From: Chondrosia reniformis
Lineage: Eukaryota > Porifera > Demospongiae > Chondrillida > Chondrillidae
Length of the DNA: 64,000 nucleotides
Assembly: GCA_947172415.1 (NCBI GenBank)
Contig: OX359194.1
Location: 4,154,001 to 4,218,000 of the forward strand
Direction: 5' to 3'
The translations under genes were made by a program, and so were the position numbers. The notes below the pieces were generated by a model, which had not been told where the DNA came from, did not search any database, and saw nothing but the letters and a program-made list of their open reading frames with translations. This document shows, in pieces, positions 43,813 to 54,727 of this stretch (the first letter of the stretch is position 1; each line of letters opens with the position of its first letter).

Positions 43813-44950
43813 ACTAGTACATACAACTAGTTCATACAATTATTAAAAATAACCAGTACATGCAACTAATTACTAGTACTTACCACTACTACATACAACT
43901 AGCAGATAAAGTTAGTAAATATAGTTTGTTAATAGTACATACACCTAGTACATACAACTAGTACATACAACTAATACATATAACTAGTACATATGATAAC
44001 TACATACAACTACTATATATAACTAGTACATAGAACAATTACACACAACTAGTATATACATAAAACTATTTACATAAAACTACATACAACTAGTATATGC
44101 AACTAGTTACTAGTACATCCAACTAGTACATCAAACTAGTACATACAACTAGTAGATATAACTAGTTACTAGTACATACAACTAGTAAATACAAATAGTC
44201 CATACATCAATTTCACAAAACTAGTACATAAAGTTAATACATAGAACTATATAGTTCATACAATTAGTACATACAACTAGTTACTAGTATAATCCAACTA
44301 GTACATACAGCTAGTACATCCAACTAGTACACATAACTAGAACATACAGCTAGTACATCCAACTAGTACATATAACAAATTTCACACAACTAGTACATAC
44401 AAGTAGTACATATAATTACATACAACCAGTTCAAACAACTAGTACAAACCATTAGTACATACAACTACTACATACAACTAGTGCATATATCTAGTTACTA
44501 GTACATACAACTAGTACATACAATTAGTAACTACAACTAGTAAATATAACTACTACATACAGCTAGTAAAAACAACTAGTAAATACAACTAGTACATACA
44601 CCTAGTATATACAACTAGTTCATACAACTAGTTCATACAACTATTACATATAACTAGCACATGCAACTAATTACTAGTAGATACCGCTACTACATACAAT
44701 TAGTACATACAACTAGTACATACATCTAGTACATACAACTAGTTCATATAACTAATGCAAAAAACTACAAACTAGAACACCTATACAACAAGTTCGTACA
44801 ATTAGTATATTATACTAGTCCATAGAACTAGTACATACAACTAGTACATTCAAAGAGTACATAAAAGTAGTACATACAACTAGTTACTACTACATAAAAC
44901 TAATACATACAACTAGTAACTACAAATAGTAATTAAAATTAGTAGATACA
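43813..44950 (+). repeat. 13-bp satellite, orientation switched back to forward
   Basis: At about 43813 the units change from CTAGTTGTATGTA to TACATACAACTAG within one unit ('gtatgtactagtacatacaac'), with no spacer. The forward block is similar to the left arm: 43860-44030 to 720-890 and 44026-44300 to 5790-6060. Confidence 0.92.
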
Positions 44951-44954
44951 AAAA

Positions 44955-45016
44955 AAGAGTTTAAGTTTAAAAAACTCGTGGGGTCCTAGGAGACCCTGAG
45001 TAAACTCGAAATACTT
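44955..45016. other. Conserved long hairpin motif, copy 2
   Basis: GAGTTTAAGTTTA ... TAAACTCGAAATACTTG encloses CTCGTGGGGTC-CTAGGA-GACCC. The outer arms and CTCGTGGGG are conserved with copy 1 at 19834. The inner stem has changed on both sides (GGGGC/GCCCC there, GGGTC/GACCC here). Confidence 0.6.
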
Positions 45017-45440
45017 GACTGGTTCTCATCGATATCCGGTAAACTGATTTCAGATCGACTCTTGTTGGCCGTCAATTTTTGGACAAGCTTTAGGTTACAT
45101 TGTTTTAGTAATGATGGTTTTTAAGTCCATTTCGTTCGTTCAATGTTCTACCCCAAGGAAGAGAAAACTAGAAAACGAAAGCTACCCGAACATGCGCCAT
45201 TTTTAGGGGCTGCCACAGGCAGCCCTTATATTGTTTTCATTTGCCGATTACGTTGTACGGCTTCATGTTACGGAAAGATATATATATATATATATATAAT
45301 GTATGGTGAGAGATAGGGCAAATTATAAGTTCAATCAAAATTTCATAAACCCATTGAATATGTTTCATACATGCCTGTAAATAATGACACAAAGTAATGG
45401 CTATATATCTTTCTATTTGATCGTGTATATATATATATAT
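45017..45440. other. Unique AT-rich region with short GC hairpin
   Basis: No coding sequence recognised. GGGCTGCC-ACA-GGCAGCCC (45207-45225) is a perfect 8-bp hairpin. (TA)n tracts at 45270 and 45428 border the inverted repeat that follows. Confidence 0.5.
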
Positions 45441-46466
45441 TATATTAATTGTCCATGTGTAGGAATAAGGAGTGCTATATTAAGCATGTTTAAATACAAT
45501 CAAGTACTACACAGTGCAAGTTACAAAAATTTACATGGATGCAAGTGACTCCCAAGATAATCACACTGAGGTATATAATATAATACGGATGCAAATGACT
45601 CCCAAAATAATCACAATCAGGTATATTAAACGCTACAAGACTTTAGCCACACTGAAATTCTCAACTGCTGCATACAGAGTAGTAGTCTCTACAGATCATA
45701 TAAGGTTAAACGCATGGCCTTCCAATTACCTTTTCACACCTTAGTATAGACTGAAGATGATGCATCTGCATGCCATTATCAGCAAAAATTCCAGTCTCAG
45801 GCAGGGGGTCTCAGCCAATAATCACCGCAGATTTGACTTGCCTTGAGTGTGAGCTAGGAGTACTGTTGGTTGCTTGCATGCATTCACATAAACAACAGGG
45901 TGAGAGACAATTTGGTAACTTGCACACAAAGGACATTGTTCATGAAATAAATTAAAGGCCCCAGCCTTTATGTCCCTTGTATGCAAGTTACCAAATTGTC
46001 TCTCACCCTGTTGTTTATGTGAATGCATGCAAGCAACCAACAGTACTCCTAGCTCACACTCAAGGCAAGTCAAATCTGCGGTGATTATTGGCTGAGACCC
46101 CCTGCCTGAGACTGGAATTTTTGCTGATAATGGCATGCAGATGCATCATCTTCAGTCTATACTAAGGTGTGAAAAGGTAATTGGAAGGCCATGCGTTTAA
46201 CCTTATATGATCTGTAGAGACTACTACTCTGTATGCAGCAGTTGAGAATTTCAGTGTGGCTAAAGTCTTGTAGCGTTTAATATACCTGATTGTGATTATT
46301 TTGGGAGTCATTTGCATCCGTATTATATTATATACCTCAGTGTGATTATCTTGGGAGTCACTTGCATCCATGTAAATTTTTGTAACTTGCACTGTGTAGT
46401 ACTTGATTGTATTTAAACATGCTTAATATAGCACTCCTTATTCCTACACATGGACAATTAATATAT
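45441..46466. repeat. Large near-perfect inverted repeat (foldback)
   Basis: Arms of about 495 bp (45441-45936 and 45970-46466) are reverse complements with only a few differences (for example CACACAAAGGACAT against CATACAAGGGACAT near the centre). They are separated by about 33 bp. The axis is near 45953, and (TA)n flanks both ends. Identical 76-codon ORFs on opposite strands (45514-45744, 46162-46392) are a by-product. It could be a foldback transposon or a recent inverted duplication. Confidence 0.9.
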
Positions 46467-47097
46467 ATATATATATGAATGTGTACATGAATTTACTTGC
46501 ACTGTATATAGAGTGGAATCTCATTATAGTGAAACTCATTATCTCAACTCATCTCAACTCAACTCATGAGCTTGCACGCACGCATATTTATCCAAATCCA
46601 CCCCTACGTATCCAATTACACTCCTGCACACGTACACACATGGATAAGTAATAGAAAACATAAGAAGAGATGACGGAGCTTAAAGTACCACAGTTTTACT
46701 ATGGTCGTCTAAACGAATTTCTTTTATTTCTTTACATCAATATATATAGCAACACTTTTGGCTTAAACTTAGCATGAACGTATACAAATACGCTTTATCT
46801 AACCTTCGCTACAACTCTCTTATTCGGTAGCTCCTTCTCGTAGGAGAGCGTCGACTTGTCATAGCCGTTCTCGAAAGGATGATCTTCTTTAGCAACGAGT
46901 CGGTGACGTTTTCGCAACGTCACAAGATTCTCAAAATGTGTGTACCGAGCGACATACGAAGGTGTTGGTGACGCAATAGAAGAACATCACAATACATCAC
47001 CAGCTTGCGCAATCGTAACTTTGAATTCTTCATTATATCTTGATTATTTTGCTCATTTAATTAAGCAAAACTTCGCCAGACATTTCTTATACACATG
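46467..47097. other. Unique region
   Basis: Mostly AT-rich. GAGTGGAATCTCATTATAG at about 46511 resembles a pogo-type terminus but no partner was found. A 63-codon ORF (46940-47131) has no recognisable motif. Confidence 0.45.
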
Positions 47098-47099
47098 TA

Positions 47100-48221
47100 G
47101 GGCGTGGCTTCTATATTCGGACACCATGTAATTTCGGACGCCTGTTCTCAGTAGCAAAGCATTCAATCTTCTTCCTTTTCTGCTCACATAATAAGTAGAC
47201 TGACCCTAGATGGTGTACCAAGTTTGGCCCAGAAATAGCCTTCCTACTAGAAGTTATCGACCAAAGTTCAAAGTGACCGAAAATATATATTTTCGGACGA
47301 AAGTCATGTATTTCCGGACAGTAGCTCGTAAACTTTGAAGCAAGCACAGTTGCCGACTTTTAGTTGCTCTAATGATAGATATACTCAAGGGTTACTACCA
47401 GGAGAAGATTCAGATTCAACCGTTTTGAGATGACAGAGGAAGGTTTGTTTTGATTAGGCGCTCTGGGGTCATCTAAAATCGGACACCTTTTCTTCAAAAA
47501 ATGAAAATAACTGAAGTTAGTGGTGTTAAAATGAACTTCTAGGACTAATGTAGCATTCAGTTGTATTCTAGGCATTATTTGGATGTTAACTAAAGCTTAT
47601 TTGACACTGTTAAATTAAAAATGGGTATTGACCTAGTAAAATACCTAGATCCCACTTGTGCACAGATTAAAAGTGTGAAAATTCAGGAAGGTCGGTGGTA
47701 CACTAAGATAAAATGACTCTGTGGTTGTTATTACTGATATTTAGTTTGAACTAGCCTTGTTAAAGACATTAGAAGCTACAAAGTGGATACCTAAGCTATT
47801 TACAGCCCAAGAATGTCGAAATTAGTAGCAGATGGTGTCCGATTTTAGATGACCCCAGAGCGCCTAATCAAAACAAACCTTCCTCTGTCATCTTTAAACG
47901 GTTGAATATGAATCTTCTCCTGGTAGTAGCCTCTGAGTATATCTATCATTAGAGCAACTAAAAGTCGGCAACTGTGCTTGCTTCAAAGTTTACGAGCTAC
48001 TGTCCGGAAATACATGACTTTCGTCCGAAAATATATATTTTCGGTCACTTTGAACTTTGGTCGATAACTTCTATTCGGGACGCTATTTCTGGCCCAAACT
48101 TGGTACACCATCTAGGGTCAGTCTACTTATTATGTGAGCAAAAAAGGAAGAAGATTGAATGCTTTACCACTGAGAACAGGCATCCGAAATTACATGGTGT
48201 CCGAATATAGAAGCCACGCCC
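47100..48221. mobile_element. Foldback MITE with about 390-bp inverted arms, TA duplication
   Basis: Arms 47100-47488 and 47833-48221 are reverse complements with about 95 percent identity. Ends are GGGCGTGGCTTCTATATTCG and its complement, each bordered by TA. The 345-bp centre is unique and non-coding. The same 78-codon ORF on both arms is a by-product. TA duplication suggests a Tc1/mariner-type mobiliser. Confidence 0.85.
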
Positions 48222-48223
48222 TA

Positions 48224-48569
48224 CCACGATATATGTTGATTTCACAGTTATATGACAAATTGATAATTTTTATTAATATAACACATTGTTTCAATATAAA
48301 TTTCCCATATGTTTTCTATAGTCCTATGGCCTTTTATATGCAGACTTTGTCCTCTGTTTTCTAACAAACGGAGGCCTAAATCAAAAATCCCTTAATTTAA
48401 AATTAGTTTTATACCCTAAACTTTATGATGATATGCCCATTTTGTTTTTAGGTTCTTTCTTGGAGCCATATGAATTAATTAATTATATTATTTATTTATT
48501 TATATTATATATATTATATTAGATTACCTTAGTATATTGTAACTTGCACTGTATATATATATCTATATA
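48224..48569. other. Unique AT-rich region
   Basis: Low-complexity AT (attatatt runs near 48480-48530). No gene or repeat border visible. Confidence 0.5.
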
Positions 48570-48930
48570 TATAATACGGGTTCATACGCAACTATTATAA
48601 CACTTATTTTATACGTCGATATATGTATAATACGAGTTCATACGTAACTATTGTTACACTTAATTTATACGGCAATATATCGTTTTTGCAAATGGCGGCC
48701 TTCATGAAGCTGAAGCCTTTCTATCATGTTCAGGTCATTTAAGCGTCCAGAATCGTTTGGATTACCACTAGATAGCCATATTGTAGCCCAACGAAGTGGC
48801 CAAGTACTTTCAGTTTGAAGCGCAAAGAAAAAGACAAGTAAGGTTGGTCAATATCTATGAATCCTCTTTTAATTTAAGTAAAAACGGTAATACTGCGTAT
48901 GTCTAGGCCAATGTCAGTCTAGACGTTCTA
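48570..48930 (+). repeat. Leader module preceding the 45-bp satellite, copy 1
   Basis: About 360 bp closely matching 50510-50860 and 61018-61365 (shared CGTTTTTGCAAATGGCGGCC, TTCTATCATGTTCAGG, GGTCAATATCTATGAATCCT). In all three places a 45-bp satellite array follows, so leader and array form one dispersed unit. Confidence 0.85.
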
Positions 48931-49605
48931 ATGACAGAGGCGTTCTAAGTCTGTCTGAAGTTGTTCGAGTCTAACTTGACAGAGGCGTTCTAAGTCTGTC
49001 TAAAGCTGTTCGAGTGTAGCTTAGCAGAGGCGTTCTATGTCTGTCTAAAGTTGTTCGAGTGTAACTTGACAGAGGCGTTCTAAGTCTGTCTATAGTTGTT
49101 CGAGTGTAGCTTAGCAGAGGGTTCTACATTTGTCTAAAGTTGTTCGAGTGTCGCTTAGCAGAGGGGTTCTACATTTGTCTAAAGTTGTTTGAGTGTAGCT
49201 TAGCAGAGGGGTTCTAAGTGTGTCTAAAATTATTCGAGTGTAGCTTAGCAGAGGGGTTCTAAGTCTGTCTAAAGTAGTTCGAGTGTAGCTTAGCAGAGGG
49301 GTTCTAAGTCTGTCTAAAGTTGTTCGAGTGTAGCTTAGCAGAGGCGTTCAAGTCTATCTAAACGGTTGTTCGAGTGTATAGCTTAGCAGAGGGGTTCTAC
49401 GTGTGTCTAAAGTAGTTCGAGTGTAGCTTAGCATTGGGGTTCTAAGTGTGTCTAAAGTTGTTCGAGTGTAGGTTAGCTGAGGCGTTCTAAGTCTGTCTGA
49501 AGTTGTTCGAGTGTAACATGACAGAGGCGCTCTAAGTCTGTCTAAAGTCGTTCGAGTGTAGCTTAGCTGAGGGGTTCTACATTTGTCTAAAGTTGTTCGA
49601 GTGTA
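48931..49605 (+). repeat. 45-bp satellite array 1
   Basis: About 15 units of the form CTTAGCAGAGGGGTTCTAAG + TCTGTCTAAAGTTGTTCGAG + TGTAG. Two alternating subtypes exist: 'acttgacagaggcgttc' and 'gcttagcagaggggttc'. Because 45 is divisible by 3, the repeat gives long open frames (15-residue repeats) that are not genes. Confidence 0.93.
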
Positions 49606-50026
49606 GATACACTTACATTACAATGTTACGTTTATTCAAGCTTAACACTTTAATTCGAAAAAGAGCTAAGCTTATCAGTAGCGTGAATGAATTATTAGAA
49701 GGCCTATGGCTACGTAGCTTAGCGCTTTAGCTTATCCCTAGCCTGTATGACATAATGTACGACTGCATGTGTTTCTATGTAGTATTCTTGCAGTGCTTAG
49801 TTGGTGTAGACATTCCTTAAATCTATAATTATGGTTAGCAATAGCATTGAAGTGTTTCTGTGTGTGAGATTTCACTAATTTGTTGGTAATGAGGATATGC
49901 ATTAAAGACTATCTAACAAAGTCTTGGCATCCCTCTTTGCTTGCTGGTTAGTGTTGAACGTCAACTTATGTTAAATGAGACAAACAAATATATAATAAAT
50001 AATAAATCGATATGGAGTTTATGTGG
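49606..50026. other. Unique region with structured motif copy 2 (49873-49953)
   Basis: No ORF of note. 49873-49953 carries CACTAA...TTAGTG with inner GGAT/ATCC and AAGACT/AGTCTT stems, homologous to 37263-37338. Confidence 0.5.
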
Positions 50027-50100
50027 CGCACGAAATGAGCCTTTGGCTGTACCTACTATCAATATTGATAGTAGGTACCGCCAAAGGCTCATTTCATGCG
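50027..50100. other. Palindrome at the left edge of the segmental duplication
   Basis: Arms of about 36 bp (GAAATGAGCCTTTGGC ... GCCAAAGGCTCATTTC, inner TACCTACTATCAATATTGAT...) with one or two mismatches, axis at about 50063. The right arm is where the duplicated segment begins. Confidence 0.85.
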
Positions 50101-50989
50101 TATTTGCATATTTGGTGATAACCTTCACCTTTACAGTCGACTGCAAAAATGAATGTTCAGTTTCAAGCTATATGAATGTCACGTAATTCTCACTGTAGGA
50201 CTATAAGTTTAAAATATTTTCTAAAACGTTGAATCTATAAGGTTGAATAACTGATCAGTAAGGTCAAAATCATATCGCCTTTCGATCTACACTTACTAAG
50301 AACTTCCGCCAAGTTAATTACTTTAGCTGCAATACAGCTGTCGAGTAAGCGTTATTTCCTCTCGTTTTGTTTAGTATAAACACTCTTTATTTATTATATA
50401 CACCCTACTGTTTTGTATAAACATTCTATTATTAATTAATCACCTTTATAATGTATTTTTTTCATAACGCGATTTATGTATGGCTTCGTGTTACGGATAT
50501 GTATTTATATCTATATAATACAAGTTAATACGCAACTATTATAACACTTATTTTATACGTCGATATAATACGAGTTCATACACAACTATTGTAACACCCA
50601 ATTTATAGGTCAATACATCGTTTTTGCAAATGGCGGCCGTCAGGAAGCTGAAGCTTTTCTATCATGTTCAGGACACTTAAGCTTCCAAAATCGTTTGGAA
50701 TACCAGTAGATCGCCATATTGAAGCCCAACGAAGTCGCCAAGTGCTTTCAATTAGAAGCGTAATAAAAAATGCAAGTAAGTTTGGTCAATATCTATGAAT
50801 CCTCGTTTGATTAAAGTAAATACTGTAATACTCCGTCTGTATAGGCCTATGTCAGTCTAGAAAGACGTTCTAATTAATGTCTGCGATCTGTGTAACATCT
50901 GTCAATGCTAAGTTGTTATTGTAATTTAAGTTCTACCTGTGCAGCCCGTAGGACTGATTTTGTAAAAATTTTGAACAGAGACGTTCTAT

Positions 50990-51890
50990 GTGTTTGTAAA
51001 TTTGTACGTTCTAAGTCTGTCTAAAGTTGTTAGAGTGTAACTTGACAGAGGCCTTCTAAGTCTGTCTAAGGTTGTTCGAGTGTAGCTTAGCAGTGGGGTT
51101 CTAAGCGTGTCTAAAGTTGTTCGAGTGTACCTTAGCAGAGGCGTTCTAAGTCTGTCTAAAGTTGTTCGAGTGTGACTTGACAGAGGCGTTCTAAGTCTGT
51201 CTAAAGTTGTTCGAGTGTACCTTAGCAGAGGCGTTCTAAGTCTCTCTGAAGTTGTTCGAGTGTATAGCTTAGCAGAGGGGTTCTAATTGTGTCTAAAGTA
51301 GTTCGAGTGTAGCTTAGCCGAGGCGTTCAAGTCTATCTAAACGGTTGTTCGAGGGTATAGCTTAGCAGAGGGGTTCTACGTGTGTCTAAAGTTGTTCGAG
51401 TGTAGCTTAGCAGAGGGGTTCTAAGTCTGTCTAAAGTTGTTCGAGTGTAGCTTAGCAGAGGGGTTCTACATTTGTCTAAAGTTGTTTGAGTGTAGCTTAG
51501 CGGAGGGGTTCTACGTGTGTCTAAAGTTGTTCGAGTGCGACTTGACAGAGGCGTTCTAAGTCTGTCTAAAGTTGTTCGAGTGTACCTTAGCAGAGGCATT
51601 CTAAGTCTGTCTAAAGTTGTTCGAGTGTATAGCTTCACAGAGGTGTTCTAAGTCTGTCTAAAGTTGTTCGGGTGTAACTTGACAGAGGCGTTCTAAGTCT
51701 GTCTAAAGTTGTTCTAGTGTAGCTTAGCAGAGGAGTTCTAAGTGTGTCTAAAGGTTATGAGTGTAGCTAACTTTGCTGAGGAGTTTTAAGTCTATCTAAG
51801 TTGTATGAGTGTAGCTTGACAGAAGTGTTCTACGTGTGTCTAAGGTTGTACAAGTGTAGCGTACAGAAGCATTCTACCTGTGTCTGATGT
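50990..51890 (+). repeat. 45-bp satellite array 2
   Basis: About 19 units of the same 45-bp satellite, the last four increasingly degenerate. It is preceded by the leader module (50510-50860). The 101-codon minus ORF at 51638-51333 is a repeat translation. Confidence 0.92.
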
Positions 51891-52282
51891 TGTCTGTAAT
51901 TATAGCACTACAACTGTAACTTATCTCATTGTACAAATTGTGTAGTCGATTATCGTCTTTACTCAACCCTTTTTTAACTGCATGTGACATAAAAAGTCCT
52001 GCAATGGATTTGATCTCATGCTCGTGAAAGAGAGTTGATTAGACATTAAACAACCTTTAAATTAATATTGGTTAATCGTCTTGATTATCTTTTATTTTCC
52101 CGAATCAGGTTAATTAATGAATAATAAATTACATAAACAGTGCATGTATATGTTTATAGTTCTACTGGAAGAAAATGTTCCCGCCTCCAGAAACATTTAT
52201 TGAATGGAACGTCTAAAGGAAAAAAAGAGAAAAATCATTAATTTTTTATTTTACATATATTATACATTCAAGTGCATGTTGT

Positions 52283-52744
52283 TTACCATTGAACCCTTCC
52301 CCTGTCTACCCACATTGCTTTTGGGGGAGTTGCATCTTTTGCACCTCCCCCTGAAGCCAAAGTTGTAGAACCTGCATCTACACATGGAAAAGAGGTTATA
52401 ATAACATACACAAAAAACTGCTTAAGACACATCTTACGTGTTACATGTCCACCCTTTCTTGCCTGCCTTCTTTTGTGTTTGAGGGCGGGGAACTGGGTGA
52501 CAGGGTGGGGTGGTGGAGGTAGTGGGTGTAGTGCTTGGAAGGGGGGGGGTAAGTTATTGGGAGTAGTGTTGCTTGGAGGTGGAGGATTGTTGGATGTGAT
52601 AGGTGTAATGTTCGGTGGGGGTGGTGTATTGGTGAGGGTGGTGGGAGTAGGGTTGGGTGGGGGTGGTGAAGTGGTGGGGGTGGTGGGGTTGATGTTTGGT
52701 TGGGGGGTTGGGTTTATGCTTTCTTCAAGCAAGAGTGCATCGTC
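52283..52744 (-). CDS. Proline-rich protein, last two exons (copy 1)
   Basis: Minus-strand frame. The first visible exon (52744-52438) follows an acceptor TATATTATAG and encodes SINPTPQPNINPTTPTTSPP..., a Pro/Thr/Asn-rich chain with PPPP runs, ending ALKHKRRQARKGGHVT. A 60-nt intron (52437-52378) has donor GTAAGATG and acceptor CCATGTGTAG, phase 1, and length divisible by three. The last exon (52377-52283) ends with ...AMWVDRGRVQW and TAA. The frame has no ATG, so it is internal or terminal. No upstream exon with compatible phase was found. Low complexity makes function unknown. The intron could simply be retained. An identical copy exists at 63.1 kb. Confidence 0.45.
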   Translation of the reverse strand, partial: DDALLLEESINPTPQPNINPTTPTTSPPPPNPTPTTLTNTPPPPNITPITSNNPPPPSNTTPNNLPPPFQALHPLPPPPHPVTQFPALKHKRRQARKGGHVTRKMCLKQFFVYVIITSFPCVDAGSTTLASGGGAKDATPPKAMWVDRGRVQW

Positions 52745-53175
52745 CTATAATATATTTAAATAGAAAACGGGATCTAAACGATATTTACATAATCGTAACA
52801 GAATACCAATACCATAGAAACTACAATATCTCAAGCGGTTAGAGGCTTACCTACAGCTAGGGTATATGAAGACATTCCTGTTGCAATGATATACGCTGTA
52901 CAAGGATATATGTCCGTATTACGGAATATTGAGGTGTCTATAAATCAGACGTTACTTAAATACGTACGTCTACGGGCAACAATCGGGACCTTATATTTGT
53001 GTCCGCATAATCGCGATGTCCGCATTTCAGAGAGTCCCGTATAAGGGGTTACACTGTATTCTTCAATAAATTCGTATGCACATGTTATACACTTCCTTTC
53101 GTTAAAATTCTTACCAATTAATAAAATAAACTTGATAATAATTTATTTTGTTTAGTTTACGTACGCCTACGGGTG

Positions 53176-54114
53176 GTATAGTTTACGTGTCGCTAAAACA
53201 GGGCAGAGTGAGTCCGCCATTCTTTATTTAGAGGAATATCGTCCGGTATATCATGCAAGAAATGAAACTCACTACTTCCATCGTATCCATTCTTGTGTTC
53301 GCAAGCGTCTGAAATTCTTATCGCACAGCTGGAATCTGGTCCAACAGCCGAAGTTCGCTATAACGGCTGAAATTTGGCGTTTTAAGCGAGCATTTGGCGG
53401 TAACAATATTATCGATATCGCTATAACAATCTACGCTACAACGATGAACGTCGAAAAGTGGCTATTGCTTATAACAGCGTTTTTCAACGCTACAGCTATC
53501 TATCACTCCCTTCGTGAACGCCAAACATCATCTCTAGTGAGTATATTGATTATCTTCTACTAAGCAATAACGCTTATATGTATAAGTAGTAGACCTCCTA
53601 TATTATATACGCGCTGCTTATACATTAACTGATAATAATTATGTAAAGACGATTTGGCCTTTGATCGCCGTCTCTAAACAAACAGTAGTGTACAATCCAT
53701 ATAAAGATTAATATTTACACTACTCCATGTCAAGAATCGGTGAACACAAAGACGTAGGGTGCTACACTGTAGAGTGAGGGAAACACATTATCAAATCAAG
53801 TTATAGGAGGCAGCCCCGTACTCGAGCTACTTGCTCATATTTCAGTATTAAGGCATCAAGCGTACGTTTCACCGGTTCCAATTCGTCGTTTAAAGTCCGT
53901 AAGTCTTTAAAACCTTGTACGCAGGCTTTACTTTGGTTTTCATCAGTTCAGTTTTCATCAGTGCCATTTTCATCAGTGACGCTAGTGAAGAGAAAGCTAA
54001 TTAAAGCTTAGAATAGTATGCCCAAGTTAGCCTAAGCGTTGGGCATTTCGTTTACAAGTATTTGAAGATGGAAGCCATATCAAAATTTAATTTGAAATAC
54101 AGCATAGGGATTTC
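53176..54114. other. Unique region
   Basis: No ORF or known element. Contains scattered 'cgctataac' phrases (53350-53430) and a MITE-like end GGTGCTACACTGTAGAG at about 53758 similar to the 53050 terminus but not pairing cleanly with it. I see no gene. Confidence 0.45.
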
Positions 54115-54727
54115 ACGGTGCCTCCAAATACAGACTTTTCTGTTAGTCCTATAGTCTTACGGCTCATGACTTCCCTCTACTAAAGTCTTACAGTACATTT
54201 AGGCAGAGGGGTTCTACATTTGTCTAAAGTTGTTTGAGTGTAGCTTAGCAGAGGCGTTCTAAGTCTGTCTAAAGTTGTACGAGTGTAGCTTAGCAGAGGG
54301 GTTCTAAGTGTGTCTAAAATTATTCGAGTGTAGCTTAGCAGAGGGGTTCTACATTTGTCTAAAGTTATTCGAGTGTAGCTTAGCAGAGGCGTTCTAAGCG
54401 TGTCTAAAGTTGTTCGTGTGTAGCTTAGCAGAGGGGTTCTAAGTGTGTCCATAGAGTTGTTCGAGTGTAACTTGACAGAGGCGTTCTAAGTCTGTCTTAA
54501 GTTGTTCGAGTGTAGCTTAGCAGAGGGATTCTAAGTCTGTTTAAAGTTGTTCGAGTGTAGCTTAGCAGAGGGATTCTAAGTTTGTCTAAAGTTGTACGAG
54601 TGTAGCTTAGCAGAGGGGTTCTACATTTGTCTAAAGTTACGGTGCCTCCAAATATACCCTTTTCTGTTAGTCTTATAGTCTTACAGCTCATGACTTCCCT
54701 CTACTAAAGTCTTACAGTACATTTAGG
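54115..54727 (+). repeat. 45-bp satellite array 3 bounded by 90-bp direct repeats
   Basis: 54115-54204 and 54639-54727 are direct copies (ACGGTGCCTCCAAATA ... CATGACTTCCCTCTACTAAA ... TACATTTAGGC) 524 bp apart. Between them lie about ten 45-bp units. There is no leader module here. The minus ORFs are repeat translations. Confidence 0.9.

Larger units (their letters stand above)
50084..53175. repeat. Segmental duplication, copy 1
   Basis: Nearly identical to 60590-64000: I found only isolated substitutions, such as CATATCGCC against CATATTGCC at 50273. The offset rises from 10506 to 10825 bp across the satellite, meaning copy 2 has 319 bp more, about seven 45-bp units. It contains the leader module, satellite array 2, a proline-rich two-exon frame and a fragment of a pogo-like MITE end (GGGGTTACACTGTA at about 53047-53060). 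Confidence 0.95.

Noticed and set aside
1-44950. CRISPR array because of short regular repeats
   Set aside because: Units are tandem without unique spacers, degenerate and embedded in eukaryotic transposons.
45514-46392. Two identical 76-codon proteins on opposite strands
   Set aside because: Direct consequence of the inverted repeat. No codon bias or motif, and the same holds for the 78-codon pair at 47111 and 47974.
51333-51638. Protein with 15-residue repeats (minus strand), and similar ORFs at 54180-54691
   Set aside because: Translation of the 45-bp satellite, which stays open because 45 is divisible by three. No start or splice context.
52473-52763. Glycine/valine-rich ORF on the plus strand (also 63298-63588)
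   Set aside because: Shadow of the proline-rich minus-strand frame.
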